Part shown: positions 37,553-54,000 of the stretch, in pieces
How positions within the stretch are numbered: the stretch's first letter is position 1
How the letters are laid out: the number at the start of each line of letters is the position of its first letter
Source: Protula sp. h YS-2021
Lineage: Eukaryota > Annelida > Polychaeta > Sabellida > Serpulidae
Direction: 5' to 3'
Length of the DNA stretch: 64,000 bases
Assembly: GCA_949752745.1 (NCBI GenBank)
Contig: OX457034.1
Span: 31,663,544-31,727,543, forward strand
The notes under the pieces: model-generated
Database searches by the model: none
What the model was told of the DNA's origin: nothing
The model's input: the letters and a program-made list of their open reading frames with translations, nothing else
Program-made: the position numbers and the translations under genes

Positions 37553-40500
37553 CTACTAAATTTCAACTTACAATTTAGATGTTTTCAGCATTTTATTTAC
37601 AGTAGACTTTGTAAACCTAAATAATTAAAATGTACTTCTATTTCCAGCCGAGTGTGAGATGTGAGAAATAATTCTGGGGTTACGGTATATACCGCCAACA
37701 ACTGGAAAAATAAAAATAAATCAAGGGGTAATGTCATTGAATGTGTGATTTGTTTTAAGAACTACAAAAAGATGTATGTATTCCATAGGTAAAAATTGTA
37801 ATTTATTTCTGCATACAAACAATATGTATTTGCACCAATTATCAACTCTAAAGAAATCAGGTATTACACATATACCACCGACAAAAATGAAAATCCTGTG
37901 ACTTTCTCAGTGAATTTGTGATATGGTTCAAGAGTTAGAAAGGAATGTATGTATACCTTTAGTAAAATTTGAACTTTATTTCTGGATACAAGCAATCGGT
38001 AGCTGCAACAAGTATCAACAGAAACAAATCACCAGAAAACATTGATGTAAAAATTCAAAGGCCCAGTACATAATACGGCATATCCTCGTCTCGGACATTT
38101 GTCGTTGTCATGTATCTGCGCCGTATGTCGAATTATGCTGACACAGTTGACGCCCCACTCTAGCGCTATTACTCTTATATTTATGACTTCCTTAAAATCT
38201 AAGCGGTTATTGTTGCAAGATCAAAGATTTCAATTTAGTTCGTTCGTTGCATAGACTGCACATCCTAGCTTTTATTTTAGTGTTAATGCATGTTTAACTG
38301 GCCAGTCGTTAACTGGTCAACCGTCAATGATGGATAATGGATTTACAGACATGTCTTGTTATATTTTCCATGTTGATCAAACCAACACAGGTTAAACAAG
38401 ACCCAAACAGTCTGAGAAATCTGATAGATTCACAGCAGGTTATATACAAATAGTGAAAATGGTTAATTTGGTGGATACGTTAAATTTTGAAAGTGGAATA
38501 TCTTTAAAAGTATTGGTGATAGAGAGACGGGGATTTGACGAGGTGATATGGCGAATATGAATTATGTATGATCCAGTAGTGTTTTTAGGCCATTCTGAGC
38601 CCTTTAAATTGCACTTTTACAAAGGCAAAGTTTTCTACAGGCGAGTGTTAAATGAATGGTTTTAAGAACAGCGAGATAGTTTTTTTATAAATAGATTTGT
38701 CTATTTCTTAGTGATTGGATGAATGATCAGATCAGTCCTGGAAAAAACTTCACAATAACTATGTAACTGTTTGATATATTTTTTTAAAGTAAACCTTTGT
38801 AACCATATACATCCTTCATGTTACCAGTTACCAATACAAATATATGTAATGTAAGAAGCTACTAAATTTCAACTTACAATTTAGATGTTTTCAGCATTTT
38901 ATTTACAGTAGACTTTGTAAACCTAAATAATTAAAATGTACTTCTATTTCCAGCCGAGTGTGAGATGTGAGAAATAATTCTGGGGTTACGGTATATACCG
39001 CCAACAACTGGAAAAATAAAAATAAATCAAGGGGTAATGTCATTGAATGTGTGATTTGTTTTAAGAACTACAAAAAGATGTATGTATTCCATAGGTAAAA
39101 ATTGTAATTTATTTCTGCATACAAACAATATGTATTTGCACCAATTATCAACTCTAAAGAAATCAGGTATTACACATATACCACCGACAAAAATGAAAAT
39201 CCTGTGACTTTCTCAGTGAATTTGTGATATGGTTCAAGAGTTAGAAAGGAATGTATGTATACCTTTAGTAAAATTTGAACTTTATTTCTGGATACAAGCA
39301 ATCGGTAGCTGCAACAAGTATCAACAGAAACAAATCACCAGAAAACATTGATGTAAAAATTCAAAGGTCCAGTACATAATACGGCATATCCTCGTCTCGG
39401 ACATTTGTCGTTGTCATGTATCTGCGCCGTATGTCGAATTATGCTGACACAGTTGACGCCCCACTCTAGCGCTATTACTCTTATATTTATGACTTCCTTA
39501 AAATCTAAGCGGTTATTGTTGCAAGATCAAAGATTTCAATTTAGTTCGTTCGTTGCATAGACTGCACATCCTAGCTTTTATTTTAGTGTTAATGCATGTT
39601 TAACTGGCCAGTCGTTAACTGGTCAACCGTCAATGATGGATAATGGATTTACAGACATGTCTTGTTATATTTTCCATGTTGATCAAACCAACACAGGTTA
39701 AACAAGACCCAAACAGTCTGAGAAATCTGATAGATTCACAGCAGGTTATATACAAATAGTGAAAATGGTTAATTTGGTGGATACGTTAAATTTTGAAAGT
39801 GGAATATCTTTAAAAGTATTGGTGATAGAGAGACGGGGATTTGACGAGGTGATATGGCGAATATGAATTATGTATGATCCAGTAGTGTTTTTAGGCCATT
39901 CTGAGCCCTTTAAATTGCACTTTTACAAAGGCAAAGTTTTCTACAGGCGAGTGTTAAATGAATGGTTTTAAGAACAGCGAGATAGTTTTTTTATAAATAG
40001 ATTTGTCTATTTCTTAGTGATTGGATGAATGATCAGATCAGTCCCGGAAAAAACTTCACAATAACTATGTAACTGTTTGATATATTTTTTTAAAGTAAAC
40101 CTTTGTAACCATATACATCCTTCATGTTACCAGTTACCAATACAAATATATGTAATGTAAGAAGCTACTAAATTTCAACTTACAATTTAGATGTTTTCAG
40201 CATTTTATTTACAGTAGACTTTGTAAACCTAAATAATTAAAATGTACTTCTATTTCCAGCCGAGTGTGAGATGTGAGAAATAATTCTGGGGTTACGGTAT
40301 ATACCGCCAACAACTGGAAAAATAAAAATAAATCAAGGGGTAATGTCATTGAATGTGTGATTTGTTTTAAGAACTACAAAAAGATGTATGTATTCCATAG
40401 GTAAAAATTGTAATTTATTTCTGCATACAAACAATATGTATTTGCACCAATTATCAACTCTAAAGAAATCAGGTATTACACATATACCACCGACAAAAAT

Positions 40501-43500
40501 GAAAATCCTGTGACTTTCTCAGTGAATTTGTGATATGGTTCAAGAGTTAGAAAGGAATGTATGTATACCTTTAGTAAAATTTGAACTTTATTTCTGGATA
40601 CAAGCAATCGGTAGCTGCAACAAGTATCAACAGAAACAAATCACCAGAAAACATTGATGTAAAAATTCAAAGGTCCAGTACATAATACGGCATATCCTCG
40701 TCTCGGACATTTGTCGTTGTCATGTATCTGCGCCGTATGTCGAATTATGCTGACACAGTTGACGCCCCACTCTAGCGCTATTACTCTTATATTTATGACT
40801 TCCTTAAAATCTAAGCGGTTATTGTTGCAAGATCAAAGATTTCAATTTAGTTCGTTCGTTGCATAGACTGCACATCCTAGCTTTTATTTTAGTGTTAATG
40901 CATGTTTAACTGGCCAGTCGTTAACTGGTCAACCGTCAATGATGGATAATGGATTTACAGACATGTCTTGTTATATTTTCCATGTTGATCAAACCAACAC
41001 AGGTTAAACAAGACCCAAACAGTCTGAGAAATCTGATAGATTCACAGCAGGTTATATACAAATAGTGAAAATGGTTAATTTGGTGGATACGTTAAATTTT
41101 GAAAGTGGAATATCTTTAAAAGTATTGGTGATAGAGAGACGGGGATTTGACGAGGTGATATGGCGAATATGAATTATGTATGATCCAGTAGTGTTTTTAG
41201 GCCATTCTGAGCCCTTTAAATTGCACTTTTACAAAGGCAAAGTTTTCTACAGGCGAGTGTTAAATGAATGGTTTTAAGAACAGCGAGATAGTTTTTTTAT
41301 AAATAGATTTGTCTATTTCTTAGTGATTGGATGAATGATCAGATCAGTCCTGGAAAAAACTTCACAATAACTATGTAACTGTTTGATATATTTTTTTAAA
41401 GTAAACCTTTGTAACCATATACATCCTTCATGTTACCAGTTACCAATACAAATATATGTAATGTAAGAAGCTACTAAATTTCAACTTACAATTTAGATGT
41501 TTTCAGCATTTTATTTACAGTAGACTTTGTAAACCTAAATAATTAAAATGTACTTCTATTTCCAGCCGAGTGTGAGATGTGAGAAATAATTCTGGGGTTA
41601 CGGTATATACCGCCAACAACTGGAAAAATAAAAATAAATCAAGGGGTAATGTCATTGAATGTGTGATTTGTTTTAAGAACTACAAAAAGATGTATGTATT
41701 CCATAGGTAAAAATTGTAATTTATTTCTGCATACAAACAATATGTATTTGCACCAATTATCAACTCTAAAGAAATCAGGTATTACACATATACCACCGAC
41801 AAAAATGAAAATCCTGTGACTTTCTCAGTGAATTTGTGATATGGTTCAAGAGTTAGAAAGGAATGTATGTATACCTTTAGTAAAATTTGAACTTTATTTC
41901 TGGATACAAGCAATCGGTAGCTGCAACAAGTATCAACAGAAACAAATCACCAGAAAACATTGATGTAAAAATTCAAAGGTCCAGTACATAATACGGCATA
42001 TCCTCGTCTCGGACATTTGTCGTTGTCATGTATCTGCGCCGTATGTCGAATTATGCTGACACAGTTGACGCCCCACTCTAGCGCTATTACTCTTATATTT
42101 ATGACTTCCTTAAAATCTAAGCGGTTATTGTTGCAAGATCAAAGATTTCAATTTAGTTCGTTCGTTGCATAGACTGCACATCCTAGCTTTTATTTTAGTG
42201 TTAATGCATGTTTAACTGGCCAGTCGTTAACTGGTCAACCGTCAATGATGGATAATGGATTTACAGACATGTCTTGTTATATTTTCCATGTTGATCAAAC
42301 CAACACAGGTTAAACAAGACCCAAACAGTCTGAGAAATCTGATAGATTCACAGCAGGTTATATACAAATAGTGAAAATGGTTAATTTGGTGGATACGTTA
42401 AATTTTGAAAGTGGAATATCTTTAAAAGTATTGGTGATAGAGAGACGGGGATTTGACGAGGTGATATGGCGAATATGAATTATGTATGATCCAGTAGTGT
42501 TTTTAGGCCATTCTGAGCCCTTTAAATTGCACTTTTACAAAGGCAAAGTTTTCTACAGGCGAGTGTTAAATGAATGGTTTTAAGAACAGCGAGATAGTTT
42601 TTTTATAAATAGATTTGTCTATTTCTTAGTGATTGGATGAATGATCAGATCAGTCCTGGAAAAAACTTCACAATAACTATGTAACTGTTTGATATATTTT
42701 TTTAAAGTAAACCTTTGTAACCATATACATCCTTCATGTTACCAGTTACCAATACAAATATATGTAATGTAAGAAGCTACTAAATTTCAACTTACAATTT
42801 AGATGTTTTCAGCATTTTATTTACAGTAGACTTTGTAAACCTAAATAATTAAAATGTACTTCTATTTCCAGCCGAGTGTGAGATGTGAGAAATAATTCTG
42901 GGGTTACGGTATATACCGCCAACAACTGGAAAAATAAAAATAAATCAAGGGGTAATGTCATTGAATGTGTGATTTGTTTTAAGAACTACAAAAAGATGTA
43001 TGTATTCCATAGGTAAAAATTGTAATTTATTTCTGCATACAAACAATATGTATTTGCACCAATTATCAACTCTAAAGAAATCAGGTATTACACATATACC
43101 ACCGACAAAAATGAAAATCCTGTGACTTTCTCAGTGAATTTGTGATATGGTTCAAGAGTTAGAAAGGAATGTATGTATACCTTTAGTAAAATTTGAACTT
43201 TATTTCTGGATACAAGCAATCGGTAGCTGCAACAAGTATCAACAGAAACAAATCACCAGAAAACATTGATGTAAAAATTCAAAGGTCCAGTACATAATAC
43301 GGCATATCCTCGTCTCGGACATTTGTCGTTGTCATGTATCTGCGCCGTATGTCGAATTATGCTGACACAGTTGACGCCCCACTCTAGCGCTATTACTCTT
43401 ATATTTATGACTTCCTTAAAATCTAAGCGGTTATTGTTGCAAGATCAAAGATTTCAATTTAGTTCGTTCGTTGCATAGACTGCACATCCTAGCTTTTATT

Positions 43501-46500
43501 TTAGTGTTAATGCATGTTTAACTGGCCAGTCGTTAACTGGTCAACCGTCAATGATGGATAATGGATTTACAGACATGTCTTGTTATATTTTCCATGTTGA
43601 TCAAACCAACACAGGTTAAACAAGACCCAAACAGCCTGAGAAATCTGATAGATTCACAGCAGGTTATATACAAATAGTGAAAATGGTTAATTTGGTGGAT
43701 ACGTTAAATTTTGAAAGTGGAATATCTTTAAAAGTATTGGTGATAGAGAGACGGGGATTTGACGAGGTGATATGGCGAATATGAATTATGTATGATCCAG
43801 TAGTGTTTTTAGGCCATTCTGAGCCCTTTAAATTGCACTTTTACAAAGGCAAAGTTTTCTACAGGCGAGTGTTAAATGAATGGTTTTAAGAACAGCGAGA
43901 TAGTTTTTTTATAAATAGATTTGTCTATTTCTTAGTGATTGGATGAATGATCAGATCAGTCCTGGAAAAAACTTCACAATAACTATGTAACTGTTTGATA
44001 TATTTTTTTAAAGTAAACCTTTGTAACCATATACATCCTTCATGTTACCAGTTACCAATACAAATATATGTAATGTAAGAAGCTACTAAATTTCAACTTA
44101 CAATTTAGATGTTTTCAGCATTTTATTTACAGTAGACTTTGTAAACCTAAATAATTAAAATGTACTTCTATTTCCAGCCGAGTGTGAGATGTGAGAAATA
44201 ATTCTGGGGTTACGGTATATACCGCCAACAACTGGAAAAATAAAAATAAATCAAGGGGTAATGTCATTGAATGTGTGATTTGTTTTAAGAACTACAAAAA
44301 GATGTATGTATTCCATAGGTAAAAATTGTAATTTATTTCTGCATACAAACAATATGTATTTGCACCAATTATCAACTCTAAAGAAATCAGGTATTACACA
44401 TATACCACCGACAAAAATGAAAATCCTGTGACTTTCTCAGTGAATTTGTGATATGGTTCAAGAGTTAGAAAGGAATGTATGTATACCTTTAGTAAAATTT
44501 GAACTTTATTTCTGGATACAAGCAATCGGTAGCTGCAACAAGTATCAACAGAAACAAATCACCAGAAAACATTGATGTAAAAATTCAAAGGTCCAGTACA
44601 TAATACGGCATATCCTCGTCTCGGACATTTGTCGTTGTCATGTATCTGCGCCGTATGTCGAATTATGCTGACACAGTTGACGCCCCACTCTAGCGCTATT
44701 ACTCTTATATTTATGACTTCCTTAAAATCTAAGCGGTTATTGTTGCAAGATCAAAGATTTCAATTTAGTTCGTTCGTTGCATAGACTGCACATCCTAGCT
44801 TTTATTTTAGTGTTAATGCATGTTTAACTGGCCAGTCGTTAACTGGTCAACCGTCAATGATGGATAATGGATTTACAGACATGTCTTGTTATATTTTCCA
44901 TGTTGATCAAACCAACACAGGTTAAACAAGACCCAAACAGTCTGAGAAATCTGATAGATTCACAGCAGGTTATATACAAATAGTGAAAATGGTTAATTTG
45001 GTGGATACGTTAAATTTTGAAAGTGGAATATCTTTAAAAGTATTGGTGATAGAGAGACGGGGATTTGACGAGGTGATATGGCGAATATGAATTATGTATG
45101 ATCCAGTAGTGTTTTTAGGCCATTCTGAGCCCTTTAAATTGCACTTTTACAAAGGCAAAGTTTTCTACAGGCGAGTGTTAAATGAATGGTTTTAAGAACA
45201 GCGAGATAGTTTTTTTATAAATAGATTTGTCTATTTCTTAGTGATTGGATGAATGATCAGATCAGTCCTGGAAAAAACTTCACAATAACTATGTAACTGT
45301 TTGATATATTTTTTTAAAGTAAACCTTTGTAACCATATACATCCTTCATGTTACCAGTTACCAATACAAATATATGTAATGTAAGAAGCTACTAAATTTC
45401 AACTTACAATTTAGATGTTTTCAGCATTTTATTTACAGTAGACTTTGTAAACCTAAATAATTAAAATGTACTTCTATTTCCAGCCGAGTGTGAGATGTGA
45501 GAAATAATTCTGGGGTTACGGTATATACCGCCAACAACTGGAAAAATAAAAATAAATCAAGGGGTAATGTCATTGAATGTGTGATTTGTTTTAAGAACTA
45601 CAAAAAGATGTATGTATTCCATAGGTAAAAATTGTAATTTATTTCTGCATACAAACAATATGTATTTGCACCAATTATCAACTCTAAAGAAATCAGGTAT
45701 TACACATATACCACCGACAAAAATGAAAATCCTGTGACTTTCTCAGTGAATTTGTGATATGGTTCAAGAGTTAGAAAGGAATGTATGTATACCTTTAGTA
45801 AAATTTGAACTTTATTTCTGGATACAAGCAATCGGTAGCTGCAACAAGTATCAACAGAAACAAATCACCAGAAAACATTGATGTAAAAATTCAAAGGTCC
45901 AGTACATAATACGGCATATCCTCGTCTCGGACATTTGTCGTTGTCATGTATCTGCGCCGTATGTCGAATTATGCTGACACAGTTGACGCCCCACTCTAGC
46001 GCTATTACTCTTATATTTATGACTTCCTTAAAATCTAAGCGGTTATTGTTGCAAGATCAAAGATTTCAATTTAGTTCGTTCGTTGCATAGACTGCACATC
46101 CTAGCTTTTATTTTAGTGTTAATGCATGTTTAACTGGCCAGTCGTTAACTGGTCAACCGTCAATGATGGATAATGGATTTACAGACATGTCTTGTTATAT
46201 TTTCCATGTTGATCAAACCAACACAGGTTAAACAAGACCCAAACAGTCTGAGAAATCTGATAGATTCACAGCAGGTTATATACAAATAGTGAAAATGGTT
46301 AATTTGGTGGATACGTTAAATTTTGAAAGTGGAATATCTTTAAAAGTATTGGTGATAGAGAGACGGGGATTTGACGAGGTGATATGGCGAATATGAATTA
46401 TGTATGATCCAGTAGTGTTTTTAGGCCATTCTGAGCCCTTTAAATTGCACTTTTACAAAGGCAAAGTTTTCTACAGGCGAGTGTTAAATGAATGGTTTTA

Positions 46501-48000
46501 AGAACAGCGAGATAGTTTTTTTATAAATAGATTTGTCTATTTCTTAGTGATTGGATGAATGATCAGATCAGTCCTGGAAAAAACTTCACAATAACTATGT
46601 AACTGTTTGATATATTTTTTTAAAGTAAACCTTTGTAACCATATACATCCTTCATGTTACCAGTTACCAATACAAATATATGTAATGTAAGAAGCTACTA
46701 AATTTCAACTTACAATTTAGATGTTTTCAGCATTTTATTTACAGTAGACTTTGTAAACCTAAATAATTAAAATGTACTTCTATTTCCAGCCGAGTGTGAG
46801 ATGTGAGAAATAATTCTGGGGTTACGGTATATACCGCCAACAACTGGAAAAATAAAAATAAATCAAGGGGTAATGTCATTGAATGTGTGATTTGTTTTAA
46901 GAACTACAAAAAGATGTATGTATTCCATAGGTAAAAATTGTAATTTATTTCTGCATACAAACAATATGTATTTGCACCAATTATCAACTCTAAAGAAATC
47001 AGGTATTACACATATACCACCGACAAAAATGAAAATCCTGTGACTTTCTCAGTGAATTTGTGATATGGTTCAAGAGTTAGAAAGGAATGTATGTATACCT
47101 TTAGTAAAATTTGAACTTTATTTCTGGATACAAGCAATCGGTAGCTGCAACAAGTATCAACAGAAACAAATCACCAGAAAACATTGATGTAAAAATTCAA
47201 AGGTCCAGTACATAATACGGCATATCCTCGTCTCGGACATTTGTCGTTGTCATGTATCTGCGCCGTATGTCGAATTATGCTGACACAGTTGACGCCCCAC
47301 TCTAGCGCTATTACTCTTATATTTATGACTTCCTTAAAATCTAAGCGGTTATTGTTGCAAGATCAAAGATTTCAATTTAGTTCGTTCGTTGCATAGACTG
47401 CACATCCTAGCTTTTATTTTAGTGTTAATGCATGTTTAACTGGCCAGTCGTTAACTGGTCAACCGTCAATGATGGATAATGGATTTACAGACATGTCTTG
47501 TTATATTTTCCATGTTGATCAAACCAACACAGGTTAAACAAGACCCAAACAGTCTGAGAAATCTGATAGATTCACAGCAGGTTATATACAAATAGTGAAA
47601 ATGGTTAATTTGGTGGATACGTTAAATTTTGAAAGTGGAATATCTTTAAAAGTATTGGTGATAGAGAGACGGGGATTTGACGAGGTGATATGGCGAATAT
47701 GAATTATGTATGATCCAGTAGTGTTTTTAGGCCATTCTGAGCCCTTTAAATTGCACTTTTACAAAGGCAAAGTTTTCTACAGGCGAGTGTTAAATGAATG
47801 GTTTTAAGAACAGCGAGATAGTTTTTTTATAAATAGATTTGTCTATTTCTTAGTGATTGGATGAATGATCAGATCAGTCCTGGAAAAAACTTCACAATAA
47901 CTATGTAACTGTTTGATATATTTTTTTAAAGTAAACCTTTGTAACCATATACATCCTTCATGTTACCAGTTACCAATACAAATATATGTAATGTAAGAAG

Positions 48001-51000
48001 CTACTAAATTTCAACTTACAATTTAGATGTTTTCAGCATTTTATTTACAGTAGACTTTGTAAACCTAAATAATTAAAATGTACTTCTATTTCCAGCCGAG
48101 TGTGAGATGTGAGAAATAATTCTGGGGTTACGGTATATACCGCCAACAACTGGAAAAATAAAAATAAATCAAGGGGTAATGTCATTGAATGTGTGATTTG
48201 TTTTAAGAACTACAAAAAGATGTATGTATTCCATAGGTAAAAATTGTAATTTATTTCTGCATACAAACAATATGTATTTGCACCAATTATCAACTCTAAA
48301 GAAATCAGGTATTACACATATACCACCGACAAAAATGAAAATCCTGTGACTTTCTCAGTGAATTTGTGATATGGTTCAAGAGTTAGAAAGGAATGTATGT
48401 ATACCTTTAGTAAAATTTGAACTTTATTTCTGGATACAAGCAATCGGTAGCTGCAACAAGTATCAACAGAAACAAATCACCAGAAAACATTGATGTAAAA
48501 ATTCAAAGGTCCAGTACATAATACGGCATATCCTCGTCTCGGACATTTGTCGTTGTCATGTATCTGCGCCGTATGTCGAATTATGCTGACACAGTTGACG
48601 CCCCACTCTAGCGCTATTACTCTTATATTTATGACTTCCTTAAAATCTAAGCGGTTATTGTTGCAAGATCAAAGATTTCAATTTAGTTCGTTCGTTGCAT
48701 AGACTGCACATCCTAGCTTTTATTTTAGTGTTAATGCATGTTTAACTGGCCAGTCGTTAACTGGTCAACCGTCAATGATGGATAATGGATTTACAGACAT
48801 GTCTTGTTATATTTTCCATGTTGATCAAACCAACACAGGTTAAACAAGACCCAAACAGTCTGAGAAATCTGATAGATTCACAGCAGGTTATATACAAATA
48901 GTGAAAATGGTTAATTTGGTGGATACGTTAAATTTTGAAAGTGGAATATCTTTAAAAGTATTGGTGATAGAGAGACGGGGATTTGACGAGGGGATATGGC
49001 GAATATGAATTATGTATGATCCAGTAGTGTTTTTAGGCCATTCTGAGCCCTTTAAATTGCACTTTTACAAAGGCAAAGTTTTCTACAGGCGAGTGTTAAA
49101 TGAATGGTTTTAAGAACAGCGAGATAGTTTTTTTATAAATAGATTTGTCTATTTCTTAGTGATTGGATGAATGATCAGATCAGTCCTGGAAAAAACTTCA
49201 CAATAACTATGTAACTGTTTGATATATTTTTTTAAAGTAAACCTTTGTAACCATATACATCCTTCATGTTACCAGTTACCAATACAAATATATGTAATGT
49301 AAGAAGCTACTAAATTTCAACTTACAATTTAGATGTTTTCAGCATTTTATTTACAGTAGACTTTGTAAACCTAAATAATTAAAATGTACTTCTATTTCCA
49401 GCCGAGTGTGAGATGTGAGAAATAATTCTGGGGTTACGGTATATACCGCCAACAACTGGAAAAATAAAAATAAATCAAGGGGTAATGTCATTGAATGTGT
49501 GATTTGTTTTAAGAACTACAAAAAGATGTATGTATTCCATAGGTAAAAATTGTAATTTATTTCTGCATACAAACAATATGTATTTGCACCAATTATCAAC
49601 TCTAAAGAAATCAGGTATTACACATATACCACCGACAAAAATGAAAATCCTGTGACTTTCTCAGTGAATTTGTGATATGGTTCAAGAGTTAGAAAGGAAT
49701 GTATGTATACCTTTAGTAAAATTTGAACTTTATTTCTGGATACAAGCAATCGGTAGCTGCAACAAGTATCAACAGAAACAAATCACCAGAAAACATTGAT
49801 GTAAAAATTCAAAGGTCCAGTACATAATACGGCATATCCTCGTCTCGGACATTTGTCGTTGTCATGTATCTGCGCCGTATGTCGAATTATGCTGACACAG
49901 TTGACGCCCCACTCTAGCGCTATTACTCTTATATTTATGACTTCCTTAAAATCTAAGCGGTTATTGTTGCAAGATCAAAGATTTCAATTTAGTTCGTTCG
50001 TTGCATAGACTGCACATCCTAGCTTTTATTTTAGTGTTAATGCATGTTTAACTGGCCAGTCGTTAACTGGTCAACCGTCAATGATGGATAATGGATTTAC
50101 AGACATGTCTTGTTATATTTTCCATGTTGATCAAACCAACACAGGTTAAACAAGACCCAAACAGTCTGAGAAATCTGATAGATTCACAGCAGGTTATATA
50201 CAAATAGTGAAAATGGTTAATTTGGTGGATACGTTAAATTTTGAAAGTGGAATATCTTTAAAAGTATTGGTGATAGAGAGACGGGGATTTGACGAGGTGA
50301 TATGGCGAATATGAATTATGTATGATCCAGTAGTGTTTTTAGGCCATTCTGAGCCCTTTAAATTGCACTTTTACAAAGGCAAAGTTTTCTACAGGCGAGT
50401 GTTAAATGAATGGTTTTAAGAACAGCGAGATAGTTTTTTTATAAATAGATTTGTCTATTTCTTAGTGATTGGATGAATGATCAGATCAGTCCTGGAAAAA
50501 ACTTCACAATAACTATGTAACTGTTTGATATATTTTTTTAAAGTAAACCTTTGTAACCATATACATCCTTCATGTTACCAGTTACCAATACAAATATATG
50601 TAATGTAAGAAGCTACTAAATTTCAACTTACAATTTAGATGTTTTCAGCATTTTATTTACAGTAGACTTTGTAAACCTAAATAATTAAAATGTACTTCTA
50701 TTTCCAGCCGAGTGTGAGATGTGAGAAATAATTCTGGGGTTACGGTATATACCGCCAACAACTGGAAAAATAAAAATAAATCAAGGGGTAATGTCATTGA
50801 ATGTGTGATTTGTTTTAAGAACTACAAAAAGATGTATGTATTCCATAGGTAAAAATTGTAATTTATTTCTGCATACAAACAATATGTATTTGCACCAATT
50901 ATCAACTCTAAAGAAATCAGGTATTACACATATACCACCGACAAAAATGAAAATCCTGTGACTTTCTCAGTGAATTTGTGATATGGTTCAAGAGTTAGAA

Positions 51001-54000
51001 AGGAATGTATGTATACCTTTAGTAAAATTTGAACTTTATTTCTGGATACAAGCAATCGGTAGCTGCAACAAGTATCAACAGAAACAAATCACCAGAAAAC
51101 ATTGATGTAAAAATTCAAAGGTCCAGTACATAATACGGCATATCCTCGTCTCGGACATTTGTCGTTGTCATGTATCTGCGCCGTATGTCGAATTATGCTG
51201 ACACAGTTGACGCCCCACTCTAGCGCTATTACTCTTATATTTATGACTTCCTTAAAATCTAAGCGGTTATTGTTGCAAGATCAAAGATTTCAATTTAGTT
51301 CGTTCGTTGCATAGACTGCACATCCTAGCTTTTATTTTAGTGTTAATGCATGTTTAACTGGCCAGTCGTTAACTGGTCAACCGTCAATGATGGATAATGG
51401 ATTTACAGACATGTCTTGTTATATTTTCCATGTTGATCAAACCAACACAGGTTAAACAAGACCCAAACAGTCTGAGAAATCTGATAGATTCACAGCAGGT
51501 TATATACAAATAGTGAAAATGGTTAATTTGGTGGATACGTTAAATTTTGAAAGTGGAATATCTTTAAAAGTATTGGTGATAGAGAGACGGGGATTTGACG
51601 AGGGGATATGGCGAATATGAATTATGTATGATCCAGTAGTGTTTTTAGGCCATTCTGAGCCCTTTAAATTGCACTTTTACAAAGGCAAAGTTTTCTACAG
51701 GCGAGTGTTAAATGAATGGTTTTAAGAACAGCGAGATAGTTTTTTTATAAATAGATTTGTCTATTTCTTAGTGATTGGATGAATGATCAGATCAGTCCTG
51801 GAAAAAACTTCACAATAACTATGTAACTGTTTGATATATTTTTTTAAAGTAAACCTTTGTAACCATATACATCCTTCATGTTACCAGTTACCAATACAAA
51901 TATATGTAATGTAAGAAGCTACTAAATTTCAACTTACAATTTAGATGTTTTCAGCATTTTATTTACAGTAGACTTTGTAAACCTAAATAATTAAAATGTA
52001 CTTCTATTTCCAGCCGAGTGTGAGATGTGAGAAATAATTCTGGGGTTACGGTATATACCGCCAACAACTGGAAAAATAAAAATAAATCAAGGGGTAATGT
52101 CATTGAATGTGTGATTTGTTTTAAGAACTACAAAAAGATGTATGTATTCCATAGGTAAAAATTGTAATTTATTTCTGCATACAAACAATATGTATTTGCA
52201 CCAATTATCAACTCTAAAGAAATCAGGTATTACACATATACCACCGACAAAAATGAAAATCCTGTGACTTTCTCAGTGAATTTGTGATATGGTTCAAGAG
52301 TTAGAAAGGAATGTATGTATACCTTTAGTAAAATTTGAACTTTATTTCTGGATACAAGCAATCGGTAGCTGCAACAAGTATCAACAGAAACAAATCACCA
52401 GAAAACATTGATGTAAAAATTCAAAGGTCCAGTACATAATACGGCATATCCTCGTCTCGGACATTTGTCGTTGTCATGTATCTGCGCCGTATGTCGAATT
52501 ATGCTGACACAGTTGACGCCCCACTCTAGCGCTATTACTCTTATATTTATGACTTCCTTAAAATCTAAGCGGTTATTGTTGCAAGATCAAAGATTTCAAT
52601 TTAGTTCGTTCGTTGCATAGACTGCACATCCTAGCTTTTATTTTAGTGTTAATGCATGTTTAACTGGCCAGTCGTTAACTGGTCAACCGTCAATGATGGA
52701 TAATGGATTTACAGACATGTCTTGTTATATTTTCCATGTTGATCAAACCAACACAGGTTAAACAAGACCCAAACAGTCTGAGAAATCTGATAGATTCACA
52801 GCAGGTTATATACAAATAGTGAAAATGGTTAATTTGGTGGATACGTTAAATTTTGAAAGTGGAATATCTTTAAAAGTATTGGTGATAGAGAGACGGGGAT
52901 TTGACGAGGTGATATGGCGAATATGAATTATGTATGATCCAGTAGTGTTTTTAGGCCATTCTGAGCCCTTTAAATTGCACTTTTACAAAGGCAAAGTTTT
53001 CTACAGGCGAGTGTTAAATGAATGGTTTTAAGAACAGCGAGATAGTTTTTTTATAAATAGATTTGTCTATTTCTTAGTGATTGGATGAATGATCAGATCA
53101 GTCCTGGAAAAAACTTCACAATAACTATGTAACTGTTTGATATATTTTTTTAAAGTAAACCTTTGTAACCATATACATCCTTCATGTTACCAGTTACCAA
53201 TACAAATATATGTAATGTAAGAAGCTACTAAATTTCAACTTACAATTTAGATGTTTTCAGCATTTTATTTACAGTAGACTTTGTAAACCTAAATAATTAA
53301 AATGTACTTCTATTTCCAGCCGAGTGTGAGATGTGAGAAATAATTCTGGGGTTACGGTATATACCGCCAACAACTGGAAAAATAAAAATAAATCAAGGGG
53401 TAATGTCATTGAATGTGTGATTTGTTTTAAGAACTACAAAAAGATGTATGTATTCCATAGGTAAAAATTGTAATTTATTTCTGCATACAAACAATATGTA
53501 TTTGCACCAATTATCAACTCTAAAGAAATCAGGTATTACACATATACCACCGACAAAAATGAAAATCCTGTGACTTTCTCAGTGAATTTGTGATATGGTT
53601 CAAGAGTTAGAAAGGAATGTATGTATACCTTTAGTAAAATTTGAACTTTATTTCTGGATACAAGCAATCGGTAGCTGCAACAAGTATCAACAGAAACAAA
53701 TCACCAGAAAACATTGATGTAAAAATTCAAAGGTCCAGTACATAATACGGCATATCCTCGTCTCGGACATTTGTCGTTGTCATGTATCTGCGCCGTATGT
53801 CGAATTATGCTGACACAGTTGACGCCCCACTCTAGCGCTATTACTCTTATATTTATGACTTCCTTAAAATCTAAGCGGTTATTGTTGCAAGATCAAAGAT
53901 TTCAATTTAGTTCGTTCGTTGCATAGACTGCACATCCTAGCTTTTATTTTAGTGTTAATGCATGTTTAACTGGCCAGTCGTTAACTGGTCAACCGTCAAT